From NCBI GenBank assembly GCA_003427395.1, contig BFEA01000018.1:5264422-5300513 (forward strand): a stretch of DNA of 36,092 nt, in the 5' to 3' direction. The translations under genes were made by a program, and so were the position numbers. Positions 1-9,000 of the stretch are shown here, one piece after another. Numbering within the stretch: position 1 is the stretch's first letter; each line of letters starts with the position of its first letter. The notes under the pieces are model-generated. The model did not search any database. It was not told the origin of the DNA and was given only the letters and a program-made list of their open reading frames with translations. Source of the DNA: Chara braunii (Eukaryota > Streptophyta > Charophyceae > Charales > Characeae).

Positions 1-665
1 ACAAAGCTCCATTCTATTGGTGGAGTCCTCTAGCTGTGACTACTACTTCAGTAGAAAGATTCCAAGGTACGACTCGGAAATCAAGCTAACAAGATCATCT
101 GTAATGACCCGCAAAACACAGATTCAGTCTGAGAACACTCATGATTTCTGAGTTTTGCTGCTGGAATGTGTGCTGTTCCGGCAGCAAGCTTTCTGCTGAG
201 ATTCTAAGTCTGTGTGTGTGTGCATGCTTGCTGGTTTCCCGGTTTCCTGGTTTCTGTGTGCCTGTCTGAGTGCAAGTGTCTGCCTGAGTGTGTGGGTGAC
301 CCCTCAGGGTACTTGTTTGTTTGGGAGGCTCTAGGGGCTGGGACTTACCTGTGGCCATGACTTTTTGAGGGTTGCAAGGGCGGGGACACTCGAGTAGCGT
401 AGGCCCATGTAGCTTAGGGTAGTACTTGAGTAGCGGTAGGCCTAGCAGAAGAAGACAAAAAGTTAGTACATTTAGATTCCCATGAATTTTGGAGAGTCTG
501 GTAGGCCTAGGTCTAGGTACCAGTCCTGACGTCTGAGTCTAGGTCCTGTAGCGGACGATATCACACCTGCAATGATGTTTCCCTGCGAAAGGGAGGAGGT
601 ACCGGTTGCTTGGGAGGCCGTGCGGCCTGGAAGTCACCGCCCAAGAGGCTGGTTGCCGGCTATAA

Positions 666-696
<31 letters not shown>

Positions 697-805
697 TGGG
701 ACAATGCTCCAATCTATTCGTGGGGAGCCGCACATACTGGGAACCGGGCCCAGCGTCCCATTTGGAACATGAAACATATTTGAGAGCACATACAGAAAAC
801 AATTT
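1..805. other. Gene-free flank with poly(T) tract
   Basis: I see no convincing gene here. A poly(T) run lies at about 669-694. Bases near 705-729 (CTCCAATCTATTCGTGGGGA) resemble bases 8-28 (CTCCATTCTATTGGTGGAGT), so a short motif occurs twice. Plus-strand frame 3 at 3-90 reads a short Trp-rich peptide that faintly recalls the end of a hAT transposase, but it is too short to support. If the site at 806-829 is a primer-binding site, the 5' LTR of the downstream retroelement would have to end here. I could not match any part of this stretch to sequence after 9349. Confidence 0.4.
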
Positions 806-829
806 TGAGATACCGGGACTTCAACCCGG
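806..829. promoter_or_regulatory. Possible primer-binding site / tRNA T-arm-like stem-loop
   Basis: CCGGG (813-817), a 7-nt loop ACTTCAA, and CCCGG (825-829) form a perfect 5-bp stem preceded by TGAGATA. Read on the minus strand this is a tRNA-like T arm (stem 5, loop 7, then a 7-nt acceptor-like tail). One T-loop consensus base is off (G where C56 is expected). Its place just upstream of the first retroelement frame is where a tRNA-complementary primer-binding site would sit. No TGG start and no matching 5' acceptor strand were found, so a tRNA fragment or chance are alternatives. Confidence 0.25.
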
Positions 830-915
830 CTTTGTGTGAAGAATAAGATCATGAGCAATTACTAGCCTATTCGCTGAAGAAACCCAGAAGATAGGCTAAA
901 ATTAAGAAAAAGTAG

Positions 916-1509
916 GCTAAAATTAAGAAAAAGTTTGAAAAAGTGGTGAGCGGAACGAGTGAGTATACCAATGATAAGTTCTCATTGCATGTCGTAGGGA
1001 AGTTAGATGGACCGGTGGCCTGTGTAGTGATACAATTAGAACACCTAACGAGGCTCAGTGTGATCGAGGAAGCAGAGTGCACTCGACAAGCGGTGAGGAA
1101 AGCGTGAAAGACCGGGCTCTGGGTAGGAGAGGAGAGCGTGCGTATGATTAAGTACGTACTATGCATATCTCCCTTCGATGAGCGACCCTTGAGGAGGGTG
1201 TGGCGCGAGACCCCTAGAGAGGCTAAGAGATTCCTAGAGAGTGAGGCGGAAGTGGCTGGAGAGTTAGCAGGGGCCATAGTAGACAGCTCCGTTCTCAGAA
1301 TGCTCAAAGCTCATAACCGGTACTAGAACGAGTACCTTAAGACCTTAGCAGATGTTGAAGATTTTGGGGATATAGACGACTTCGAGTCGTTTTACGTATT
1401 CTTAGAGGATTCTGCGGACAGAGTCTTGTTGGCCCTAGTGCTAATCGCGATGGAATGCTAGGTGTTCATGGAGACGGATGAGAGATGCCACTACCGGAGG
1501 AGGATTTAG
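916..1509 (+). pseudogene. Broken upstream frame of the retroelement, unknown product
   Basis: One frame runs from just after a TAG at 913 to the TAG at 1507. It is interrupted by TGA at 1105 and TAG at 1324 and 1459, yet is protein-like throughout, for example GKLDGPVACVVIQLEHLTRL and FLESEAEVAGELAGAIVDSS. It is acidic and helix-prone in the second half. Two of the three stops (1324, 1459) could each come from a Trp codon by one G-to-A change. A 21-bp direct duplication (AGGCTAAAATTAAGAAAAAG) spans about 894-935 at its start. It overlaps the start of the next frame at 1485, so a frameshift joining the two is possible. I do not recognise the family. Confidence 0.5.
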
Positions 1510-1982
1510 CGCGAAGAAGGCGGAAGTTTTCGGGATGGAGCGGACCCAGTAAACTTGACCACAAGAAAGTACTCCGAAGTTTGAGCGCGATTAGCAGAAG
1601 GGAAATCTTTCCCTACGAGGTAGTCAGGTATCCGGAAGCAAACAACGGCTGGGACAAAAATCAGTTTTATGTAATGACCGTATATTTTCCTGACTTAGGA
1701 GTATACCATGTAGGTATATATTTACCTAGGGAGCGCGAGGAGTTTTGTGCCTACAAGCGGTGCTGGAGGATAGCCGCATGGAAGTTGAGGGAAGAGAAGA
1801 ACAGATTGGAGGACTTGGGAAAGACTGTCAAGGTCTGCGACGACATCTCAATTTTTGACGACCTGCCTAGGCCGCCGATTCCGGACAGAGGACTGGGGCG
1901 GAACGGATGGGAGGGAATAGTAGATTTTGCCAAGACAGTCACGTCGAAGGATGAGCCCAGGAAGTCGACAAGGAATGAATAG
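1485..1982 (+). CDS. Accessory retroelement ORF A, tandem paralogue of ORF B
   Basis: This is an uninterrupted 165-codon frame with an ATG start at 1485. The N-terminal part is basic (ARRRRKFSGWSG). The centre holds the shared domain: FPYEVVRYPEANNGW, YVMTVYF, VGIYLPRERE, YKRCW, then an Arg/Glu-rich helix and IFDDLPRPPIP. The same order of motifs appears in ORF B immediately downstream, so the two are tandem duplicates. The stop at 1982 is only 9 bp from the ATG of ORF B at 1992. I do not recognise the domain and assign no function. Its place upstream of gag in the same orientation says it belongs to the retroelement. Confidence 0.6.
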   Translation: MPLPEEDLARRRRKFSGWSGPSKLDHKKVLRSLSAISRREIFPYEVVRYPEANNGWDKNQFYVMTVYFPDLGVYHVGIYLPREREEFCAYKRCWRIAAWKLREEKNRLEDLGKTVKVCDDISIFDDLPRPPIPDRGLGRNGWEGIVDFAKTVTSKDEPRKSTRNE

Positions 1983-1991
1983 GATGAAGGG

Positions 1992-2455
1992 ATGAGCGAA
2001 GGGAGAGTTATCTCTGATTGTGAATTGCAGTTGAGAAGAGAGAGATTTCTTGTCGGGAACAGACCATCCGAGGAGAGATTAGCGACTATATGTGGCCTGT
2101 TGAGTTCGCTAGGGAGGAGAGAGCAATTCCATATGAGGTAGAGAGGTACGAACTTGTGGATAGCGGATGGGAGGAAATACGTCTATATGTGATGACTGCA
2201 AGGTTTATTCGTTTAGACGTAATATATGATGTGGGGATCTATCTACCTAGGGAGATGGAAGTAGATCTTGTGTACGACCGATGTTGGAAGCGTGCAGAAG
2301 AAGTTGTGGAAGGCGAAAGAGATAGGCTACTATCGTTGGTGAGAAACATTAACTGGAACACGCGGATAATGATCTTTGAAGGACTTCCTAAACCTCCAAC
2401 TTCGTATCAGATTGGACAAAAAAAAAACTTTGGCACTGTGGTTGAACTCGCCTAA
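1992..2455 (+). pseudogene. Accessory retroelement ORF B, frameshifted paralogue of ORF A
   Basis: ATG at 1992 opens a frame (MSEGRVISDCELQLRRERF...LLSSLGRRE) that matches the N-terminal part of ORF A (RRRRKF...RSLSAISRRE). Near 2100-2118 the similarity moves to another frame, which continues as IPYEVERYELVDSGW, LYVMTARF, VGIYLPREMEV, YDRCWKRA and IFEGLPKPP to the TAA at 2453. One indel therefore separates the two halves. After that stop the same frame stays open into ORF C. Length and motif spacing equal those of ORF A. The function is unknown; tandem duplication inside the element is the clear message. Confidence 0.6.
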
Positions 2456-2470
2456 CGACATCAGGAGTTG

Positions 2471-2797
2471 ATGGCAAGAGGAGGTGAGTACCCACTGGTA
2501 GGAGCCAACGTCGTACTGCAAGGGTTAAGCGATCTGGAGAGGAGGACATCTATGGATTTACGAGAGTGTTTGCAAGCTTGTACTCGCGAGGGGTTACGCG
2601 CTATAGGGAGTGCGATTTGTAGGGGAGTCAGGTGCCCCGAGACAGGAGTGTTAGGAGTCAGGAGAGGTGTCGTATGTATAGAAGGACCAGAGGGGCAACT
2701 TTTCCTTGACACGGGGGTACTAGGTATTGAAGGAACGCACGAGATCCGAAATGAGAGCGGAAGACTGACGGTGATTTTGAGGGCGGTTGAGAGTTAA
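2471..2797 (+). CDS. Small retroelement ORF C, unknown product
   Basis: This is an open frame of 108 codons from the ATG at 2471, in the same frame as the second half of ORF B and only 15 bp after its stop. The two may once have been one protein. The product is Gly- and Arg-rich with repeated hydrophobic-Gly patterns (TGVLGVRRGVVCIEGPEGQL, FLDTGVLGIEG), suggesting a small beta-rich fold. It has three Cys (residues CLQAC and CRGVRC regions) but no regular zinc pattern that I can name. Whether it is translated is unknown. Confidence 0.45.
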   Translation: MARGGEYPLVGANVVLQGLSDLERRTSMDLRECLQACTREGLRAIGSAICRGVRCPETGVLGVRRGVVCIEGPEGQLFLDTGVLGIEGTHEIRNESGRLTVILRAVES

Positions 2798-2822
2798 ATT
2801 TAGTTTTTTAGAGGCAAGACTA

Positions 2823-2952
2823 GTTCTGACATCAGGTCCGGGCTGTCGGTTCTGACATTAGGTCTAGGCTGTCGTTTCTGACATCAGGTCCGGGCTGCCG
2901 GTTCTGACATCAGGTCCGGGCTGCCGGTTCTGACATTAGGTCCGGGCTGCTT
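2823..2952 (+). repeat. 26-bp tandem repeat, five units
   Basis: There are five consecutive 26-bp units starting at 2823, 2849, 2875, 2901 and 2927. Each has the form GTTCTGACATCAGGTCCGGG then CTGCCG. Differences are mostly single transitions (CATCAGG/CATTAGG, CTGCCG/CTGTCG). The array lies between ORF C and gag inside the retroelement. The unit is not a multiple of three. A leader spacer, a protein-binding array or slippage product are all possible. Confidence 0.9.
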
Positions 2953-3014
2953 GTTCGTGGGATAAGGATAATAGACTCGCGATACAAACTCAAACCAGAA
3001 GGGGAGTAAAGTGT

Positions 3015-4797
3015 ATGGAGTCTGACACGATGGGTCCACATTCGGATGAGGAACAACAGACCACTGTGTACCGAGCATCACCGGATCGTGCTCTGCGAGA
3101 CCTCAAGGAGCGTATCCGACAGAACGCTCCATTGAGATGTGTAGAGCAACCCAACGACGGAGAGCCAGAGGTAATGGCCTGTCCGATCATTGCAGAGCCA
3201 AACAAGGTTGCTTCGGTGTTACGGATGGAGAGCAGAACAAAACCTCCGAGTTTTCGGCGAGAGTCGCCTATTCGACGCTCACCTACGTATGAACGAAGAG
3301 ATGCTAGAGGTGATCGAGGTTGGAATGACTGGAGGGACCAGTACATCCGGGAGCCAGAGAGAGGGCCACACCACCCAGGCGGATCTATGACCTGCAGATG
3401 GGCGAGTCGTACTCCCTACCATACGAGAGGAGAGATAGGTACATTATCTCACACCAACCTTCAGAGTTAGACACCAGACCCCCCATTTTCAAGAAATACG
3501 GTATCACCGAGTATCTCGAGAAGTGGGAGCTGCACGCATACCGTAGTCAATGGTCGGAGGACGAAATCATAGATAACTTCTTATTTAATACGGACCCGAG
3601 CTTGAGTCAAGTGATTAAAGAAGCCCGACCGAAAGATAGACGATGGATTACCTACAATGTCAGTCTCTACAAGCTCTTTAAGCAAGAAGACATTAAGTAT
3701 TCGATCCGAGATTTGGAGCCGATGACTCAGGGTGAGGACGAGAGTGTTCAGACTTTTGGGAGACGATTCCAGAAGATATATGATGCCCTTATTGCGAAAG
3801 GGAAGTTGTCAGAGGTCGAGAGATGCTTGATCTTCATCGATTGACTACCTAGAGGGAAGCAGAAGGGAGTACTGAGAGAGATGTCTCACGATAAGTTAGA
3901 CATTGCCGCGGTACTCAAGCTGGCGATGAAGGCTGAGGCCGATGACTACAAGGACCTAGTTTGGAGAGGAATGCAACGCCGGGACTTCTACCTCTATTGG
4001 GAGTACAAGGCGGATAGGTGCCCAGACTTTAACGATCAGCCTTGGGCAGAGCGACGATATTTGGTGGACAGGGACAGACCACAACGACCGAGAAACAGAG
4101 AGACGGTGATAGACGAGGTGAGAGAGATGAGAGAGATGATGAAGGGATTGGCCAGGCAAATGACGAATATCGAGACGAAGACGAGAGCTACTACTTATCG
4201 GGGCAATCCAGGGTCCCCCTATTCATTGCGATGGAACCGCAGGAACACCGACCCGTGGAGGAGCATCGAGGATAGAAACCCACGCACGCTAGCGGACTAT
4301 CGCGCGAGAGAGGGGACGACGATGCCTGGCGACGTAGGGATGAGGAGATTGACAGAGACCGCCGAGGTGACGGGTATTGCAGAATAGACGCTTTCAGCCG
4401 AGGAGGAAGACTAGAGCAATATCCGCGCAATCCCAGGTATGAAGGGAACATGGAAGGACACCGGAGCCTAGGGCACTTTAACCCGAGGGACAGAGATGAC
4501 TCCCGCGGCAGATGGGAATCGGACAGGGACCGCCGTGATGGATATCATGGCGGTTACGAGAGGACAGAGCGAGGCGGAGGTCATCGGGAAGATCCACGCG
4601 GGCAGTATGATCGAGGAGGATATCCTGGGTCGCCTGGGTACCCAAAGTCTCCGAGCTATCCCAAGTCTCCGGGACCGTCCACCCAAAATGTCAGACCTCC
4701 GAGAGGACCGACTATTAGGGGCACAGAAAAGAAACCCCCTACTCCCAGGAATTCCTGCATCTATTGCAGGGCAGATGATAACGTGAAGAGGGAACGT
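3015..4797 (+). pseudogene. gag: gag (capsid/nucleocapsid) pseudogene
   Basis: Gag-like coding runs over three frames. It starts MESDTMGPHSDEEQ at 3015 (frame 3), moves to frame 2 near 3380 (MGESYSLPYERRDRY), and passes a TGA at 3842. It continues LPRGKQKGVL and DKLDIAAVLKLAMKAEADDY, then moves to frame 1 near 4310. The capsid core (3450-3980; YLEKWELHAYRSQW, SLYKLFKQ, QTFGRRFQKIYDALIAKGKL) has the helix-rich look of Retrotrans_gag proteins, which package the RNA into a cytoplasmic particle. A highly charged Arg/Asp/Gly region with YPGSPGYPKSPSYPKSP repeats follows. The nucleocapsid ends with the zinc-knuckle remnant. Two frameshifts and one stop make it non-functional. Confidence 0.75.
4756..4797 (+). 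other. Degenerate CCHC zinc knuckle of gag
   Basis: The frame reads CIYCRADDNVKRER. The spacing C-x2-C-x4-[H]-x4-[C] is that of retroviral-type nucleocapsid knuckles, but Asn sits at the His position (AAC, 4783-4785) and Arg at the last Cys position (CGT, 4795-4797). Two of four zinc ligands are therefore lost in this copy. The identification rests on spacing and on its place after the gag core and before the protease. Confidence 0.6.
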
Positions 4798-5427
4798 CCA
4801 AACCTTAGGCGGGCAATAGATGAAGGACTTGTCGTACTTGATGATCGCAAGTATGTCAAGTGGGCGGATGACCTCGGCGACGTGTCGATGTTCCCTTCGA
4901 AGAAGGAGAACGTTGAGGTCAGGCGTGTACGACCAAGTAAGGGGAAAGAAGTGGCGAGAAGCCAGAGTGTGCGAATGAGTTTGGCTTCTGATGATGGGGC
5001 GCCGGCGACACCTATACAGGTAGCGGCGACTAAGTCCGCAAGGGGGTCTTTCTCTAAGAAGACTGACACTGATTATGTGATGGCAGAGAAGGATGGACAG
5101 AGGATTGAAGGAGAGGAAGTCATACTTTCGTCGTGCAAGCGCGGGGCCCGGAAGTTTACTATGAAGAACACCTTGGACGATATAGATACGGTGGAGCCTC
5201 TCAGACGCGCGCTTAGGACACCAATGCAGTGCACGATACTTGAGTACTTGGCAGCTTCGAGACCCGCGCGAGATGAGCTACAGATGATCACGCGCAAGAT
5301 GCGCATTCCTCTGGTGGACGAAGCCCATATGACTTCCAAACCAGAGGTACCCTCCGTGGCAGTATCGGGGGTGTGCGCAAAGGCAGAACGTGCAGCGACA
5401 GTGTATTTGGATGGAATGGAAGGTCCG

Positions 5428-5966
5428 CCTCCTAACAAGTTTTACATTTTAGGGAGTGGGACAGTGGAGACCATTCTCAATGACGAGATAGTCCTCCATG
5501 GGGTGATTGACAATGGCAGCGAAGCTGTCATTATAGACGAGGAACTCGTTGTGTGATTAGGGTTGGATCTTGACAGGTCTTACGTGTTTGAGATAGGGAC
5601 AACCGATGAAAGAAAGCACAAGACGGCTATTGAGGTCGAAGGGTTGTGCGTGCTAATGCCTGTTTTCACAGTCAGGGACTGCAGTTCGGAGTTATTACTA
5701 GCTAAGGGCGGACGTGGTTAAGCCATGTTCATGCGGTTACTATAGAGCGACTGGGTGGAAGCCAGATGCTTTCTATTAAGCGTCCGGATGGTGGATGAAT
5801 CATGATAGAGACAGTCGAGCCTCGTGATCCGAGGAATAGAGCGGCCCTAGCAGCTGGTGCTCGTCACGCTCGCGAGTCGCTCTTCGCGATTCCCCGAAAA
5901 GAAGTATGGGGCTTTGCTTACAGCGAAAGAAGGACGCATAGTGGAAGTCGAGGACTTAGGTAATCG
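5428..5966 (+). pseudogene. Aspartic protease (PR) pseudogene
   Basis: The frame ending at 5556 contains VIDNGSEAVII, with the candidate catalytic Asp codon GAC at 5509. Retropepsins usually show D-[ST]-G-[AS]; here it is D-N-G-S. Past a TGA at 5554 the same frame continues LGLDLDRSYVFEI and DCSSELLLAKGG. Near 5705-5712 it shifts to a frame reading TWLSHVHAVTIERLGGSQML and past a TGA at 5796 to EPRDPRNRAALAAGARHA. The order (catalytic loop, hydrophobic beta strands, ELLL, WLSHVHAVTIE) suits the protease and the linker to RT of a Ty3/gypsy element. The protease would cut Gag-Pol. Confidence 0.65.
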
Positions 5967-6383
5967 CGTCCTTGTGGGAGAAAAATCCTATCCTAAGGCT
6001 GAAGATGAGGAATTCGAAGGTATGATCTCTGCGTTTTTTTTAAGGGCGCAGCCCCCTACGGGGGGCGACCAAAGAAACACAAGACAATAGTTCAGAAAGT
6101 TAAGTCGGCGGTGGTAGCCCGAGAGCGATCAACACTAGATGGGATATCTGAGGAAGAGATCACCAGAAAGATTAAGGAAAGGAAGAGGGAGGAGCTGCAA
6201 CGGTTAATAGAAGAAAGGATAGCGGAGATGGATATAGGAGATGAAAATTTGACGGAACAAGAGAAGGAGCGCGTGCTAGAAGTTCTTTTGACTTCCGATA
6301 AAGCCATAACTTTTAGTGATGCGGAAAGAGGAAAAATCGATCCTAGTTATGCCAAACCTGCTAGGATCTACACGATGGAATGA
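5967..6383 (+). pseudogene. Protease-RT linker, frameshifted
   Basis: Two frames carry the linker. The first, ending at 6090, reads GRIVEVEDLGNRVLVGEKSY before a T8 run near 6037 that may have caused slippage. The second, 6111-6383, is a charged helical segment (EEEITRKIKERKREELQRLI, ENLTEQEKERVLEVL), possibly coiled coil, ending KIDPSYAKPARIYTME and a TGA at 6381. Together they precede the RT. I know no separate function. Confidence 0.5.
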
Positions 6384-7317
6384 TGCAGGATGAAAGTTTA
6401 CACAGAAAGAGAAGAAAGAGGTAATCGTCTTTCTAAAGGAGAAGATGGTCTCGCATGTGGCAGAACCGTCCGATAGTGTTTATGCGAACAGGTGGTTCTT
6501 TTTACGGGAGGCCGAACGGGAAGATCAGATGTATTCAAGATCTTTTGAAGGTTAATGCGGTTACAATTCGGGATGTGGGTTCCATACCGCACGCTGATCT
6601 ATTGGCAGAAGGAGCAGCAGGGAGGTCTATCTACTCTGTCTGCAATCTATTTTCAGGTTATGATGAGATACCCATAGATCCTAGGGATATGCACCTCACT
6701 GCCATGCACACGCCGCTCGGACTAGTGCAGATGATGGTTGTGCCCATGGGGTGGACCAATGGGGTTGCGGTCTTCCAGAGAGCTATGGTTGTTATTCTAA
6801 AAGACCGCGTTCCTGATAAAGTTGAAGTCCTTTTGGACGACTTTCCGATAAAAGGGTCTGTATTGAAAGATGAGACGGAGGTTGCTCCTCGCGTTAGGAG
6901 ATTCGTAGAGCAGCCCCTAACGGATATCTACGCCGTCTTGGAAGAGCTAGATGAAGCTAAACTGACGGCTAGTGGAACGAAAAACCGGTGGGTTGTCTCG
7001 ACGATTAAGATTTTATGGTTCATATGTGATTCGAGAGGGCGCCGAGCGGACCCGACAAAGTTAGATAAACTCCTAAACTGGCCAACCCCGTTACATAGCA
7101 CTACCGAAGTCCGCCAATTCCTAGGAGTTGTGGGCTACTGGTGGATCTTTATACGTGGATATGCCGAGAAGGCAGAGCCTCTGCGAACTCTCCTTAGGAA
7201 AATGGAGCGATTCTATTGGGATTCTCCTCAGGAGCTTGCGGTACGAACCCTCAAGGAAGAATTTAAAGAAGGGGGACGAATCCTAGGTGTGCCATTTTTC
7301 AAGGATGAGACCAACAG
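6384..7317 (+). pseudogene. pol: Reverse transcriptase (RT) pseudogene
   Basis: The start of the domain is split by frameshifts near 6420 and 6513. From about 6515 the frame runs on as NGKIRCIQDLLKVNAVTIRD, GYDEIPIDPRDMHLTAMHTP, VVPMGWTNGVAVFQRAM and VEVLLDDFPIKG. These are RT motifs 1-5 of Ty3/gypsy elements: fingers, motif A, motif B and the xxDD box (Asp pair at 6836-6841). The thumb follows (TSGTK-like TASGTKNRW, STTEVRQFLGVVGYWWIF). In motif A the first catalytic Asp is replaced by Asn (AAT, 6644-6646; reads SVCNLFSGY). RT activity should therefore be lost even without the stops. The family copies element RNA into cDNA in particles. Confidence 0.9.
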
Positions 7318-7713
7318 GCCATTCATAGTGTCTACGGATGTTGGGTCATGTTCGGTTGGAGGGCTACTTTCTCAGAAGGACGCCGACGGTAAGGAGAGGC
7401 CACTGAGGTTCGAGACTCGCACGCTCAACACCGCTGAACGCAACTATAGTCAATTCAAGAAGGAAGCGTTAGCTGTCTTACGGTGCTTGGACGCTTTTAG
7501 ACACTACATATACGGGAGACGATTTATTCTACGGGTAAATCCTACGGCGGTAGTGTCGGTTTTACAGAAAGACTTCAGTCTGATTGATCCCACTATCGTG
7601 CGATGACTGATCAGGATCCGACTCTATGACTATAATGCGGAGAGAATCTCGGGAACAAAGAATGCGGTAGCTGATGGGCTTTCGCGAATTCTCATCGAGG
7701 CGGAGCGACCAAT
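7318..7713 (+). pseudogene. pol: RNase H pseudogene
   Basis: Contiguous with RT in the same frame: RPFIVSTDVGSCSVGGLLSQ (first Asp kept), AERNYSQFKKEALAVL (Glu kept), FRHYIYGRRFILRV and then NPTAV. The last Asp expected in this strand is Asn (AAT, 7538-7540). A TGA at 7604 interrupts, after which the frame continues LIRIRLYDYNAERISGTKNA and VADGLSRI, the usual linker from RNase H to integrase in Ty3/gypsy elements. The enzyme removes the RNA strand during reverse transcription. Confidence 0.85.
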
Positions 7714-9000
7714 AGTGGCCGCCGCGCTGACTATGGTTGAGCCTAGACGGACAAATCGCTTCCTAGTTAATCTTTATGAAGGTAAGTACCGGACTATAGG
7801 ACTGCATCTGTCAGGAGAAGAGAACTCGGACTCAGAGATTAGAAGACAGGCAGCACAGTACTGCCTTAGGTCTGGGCATTTGTTCCGCAGACTTACAAGA
7901 TCAGGAATGCCTCTGCGAGTGATCTGTGATCCGGAAGAGAAGCAGTCCATAGTAGCGGAACTACATGACGGTGTGGTCGGTGGACAAAGAGAAGTAAAAG
8001 GTACATATGAGAAGGTTCGCAGACTATACTGGTGGGAAGGTCAGTACAAGGACGTTGAAAAATATTGTATGACCTGTGAGGAGTGTCAGAAGAGATCGCT
8101 TGTGAGATACAAGGAGCCGCTTCATTCGTCCTATCCTACTCGACCGGGCGAGAAGGTGCACATCGATCTAGTTAAGATGCCGAAGGGAGTAGGCAATATG
8201 AATTATGTCGTGAACATCAAAGACGACTTCACTTGGTTTGTCGACGGAAAGCTTATCAGAACAAAGGCGGCAAAGGAAGTCAAGAACTTTGTTCTGGAGT
8301 GATATGGGTGTGTCAGTAGGATTATGATGGATATGGGAGCGGAGTTCCTAGCGGATGAGGTGCAGAATGTGTTCAAGAAAGCGGGAGCTAGAGTATCAAT
8401 AGTTACTGCCTATTACCCTCAATCCAACGCACCTGTAGAACGAGGCCATCAATCATTGATAGCATCACTGTCGAAGTGGTGTAGAGGTAAAGATAACAAC
8501 TGACCAAAATACTTCCGGTATGCGATTTGGGCAGATAATGTCACAGTTTGAGCTAGCACAGGATACCCGCCTTACACTCTATGGTTCGGGAGGCACTGCC
8601 CTCTGCCCATAGAGGTTCATGTGGATAGTTGGACTACAGTCGACTGGGAAGATAGTATGTCACGAGAGGAGCTTCTGGCGGCTAGGAGTAGACAGACAGC
8701 CTACGGATTAAAGGACAATCTCATGACCGCGTTTGATCGATTGGCGGTGGAAAGAGGCAAAGGCAAGGAGAGATGGGATAAGGATGTTAGGAGTAAACAG
8801 GATAAGATAAGTGTGGGTGATACGGTACTTCTCTACGATGCAGCGCTACAAAGGACGTGGTTAGGAAAGTTGGCGAACAGATGGATGAGACCTTACCGCG
8901 TAGTCGGCGCACTCAGTTGGGGAGCATATATGATTGCTGAGTTAGATGGGTCTAAGTGGAAGGATTATGTGGCAGGGGCTAGACTGAAGTTGTTTAAGCC
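7714..9000 (+). pseudogene. pol: Integrase pseudogene with D,D-35-E core
   Basis: The N-terminal zinc domain reads LHDGVVGGQREVKGT (His at 7964-7966; Gln CAA at 7985-7987 where the second His is expected) and CMTC (8066-8077). The core has Asp at 8165-8167 (HIDLVKMP), Asp at 8330-8332 (MMDMGAEFL) and Glu at 8438-8440 (APVERGHQSL), so the second Asp and the Glu are 36 codons apart, the D,D-35-E rule. Stops occur at 8300, 8501 and 8549 (all TGA). After the last one the frame reads GYPPYTLWFGRHCPLPIEVH and later GDTVLLYD, WMRPYRVVGALSWGAYMI, a GPY/F-like module. The active-site triad survives but the frame is broken. The family inserts the cDNA into nuclear DNA. Confidence 0.9.

Noticed and set aside
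3-90. Short peptide resembling the end of a hAT transposase
   Set aside because: Fewer than 30 residues and no dimerisation motif clear enough to name; the window edge prevents extension.
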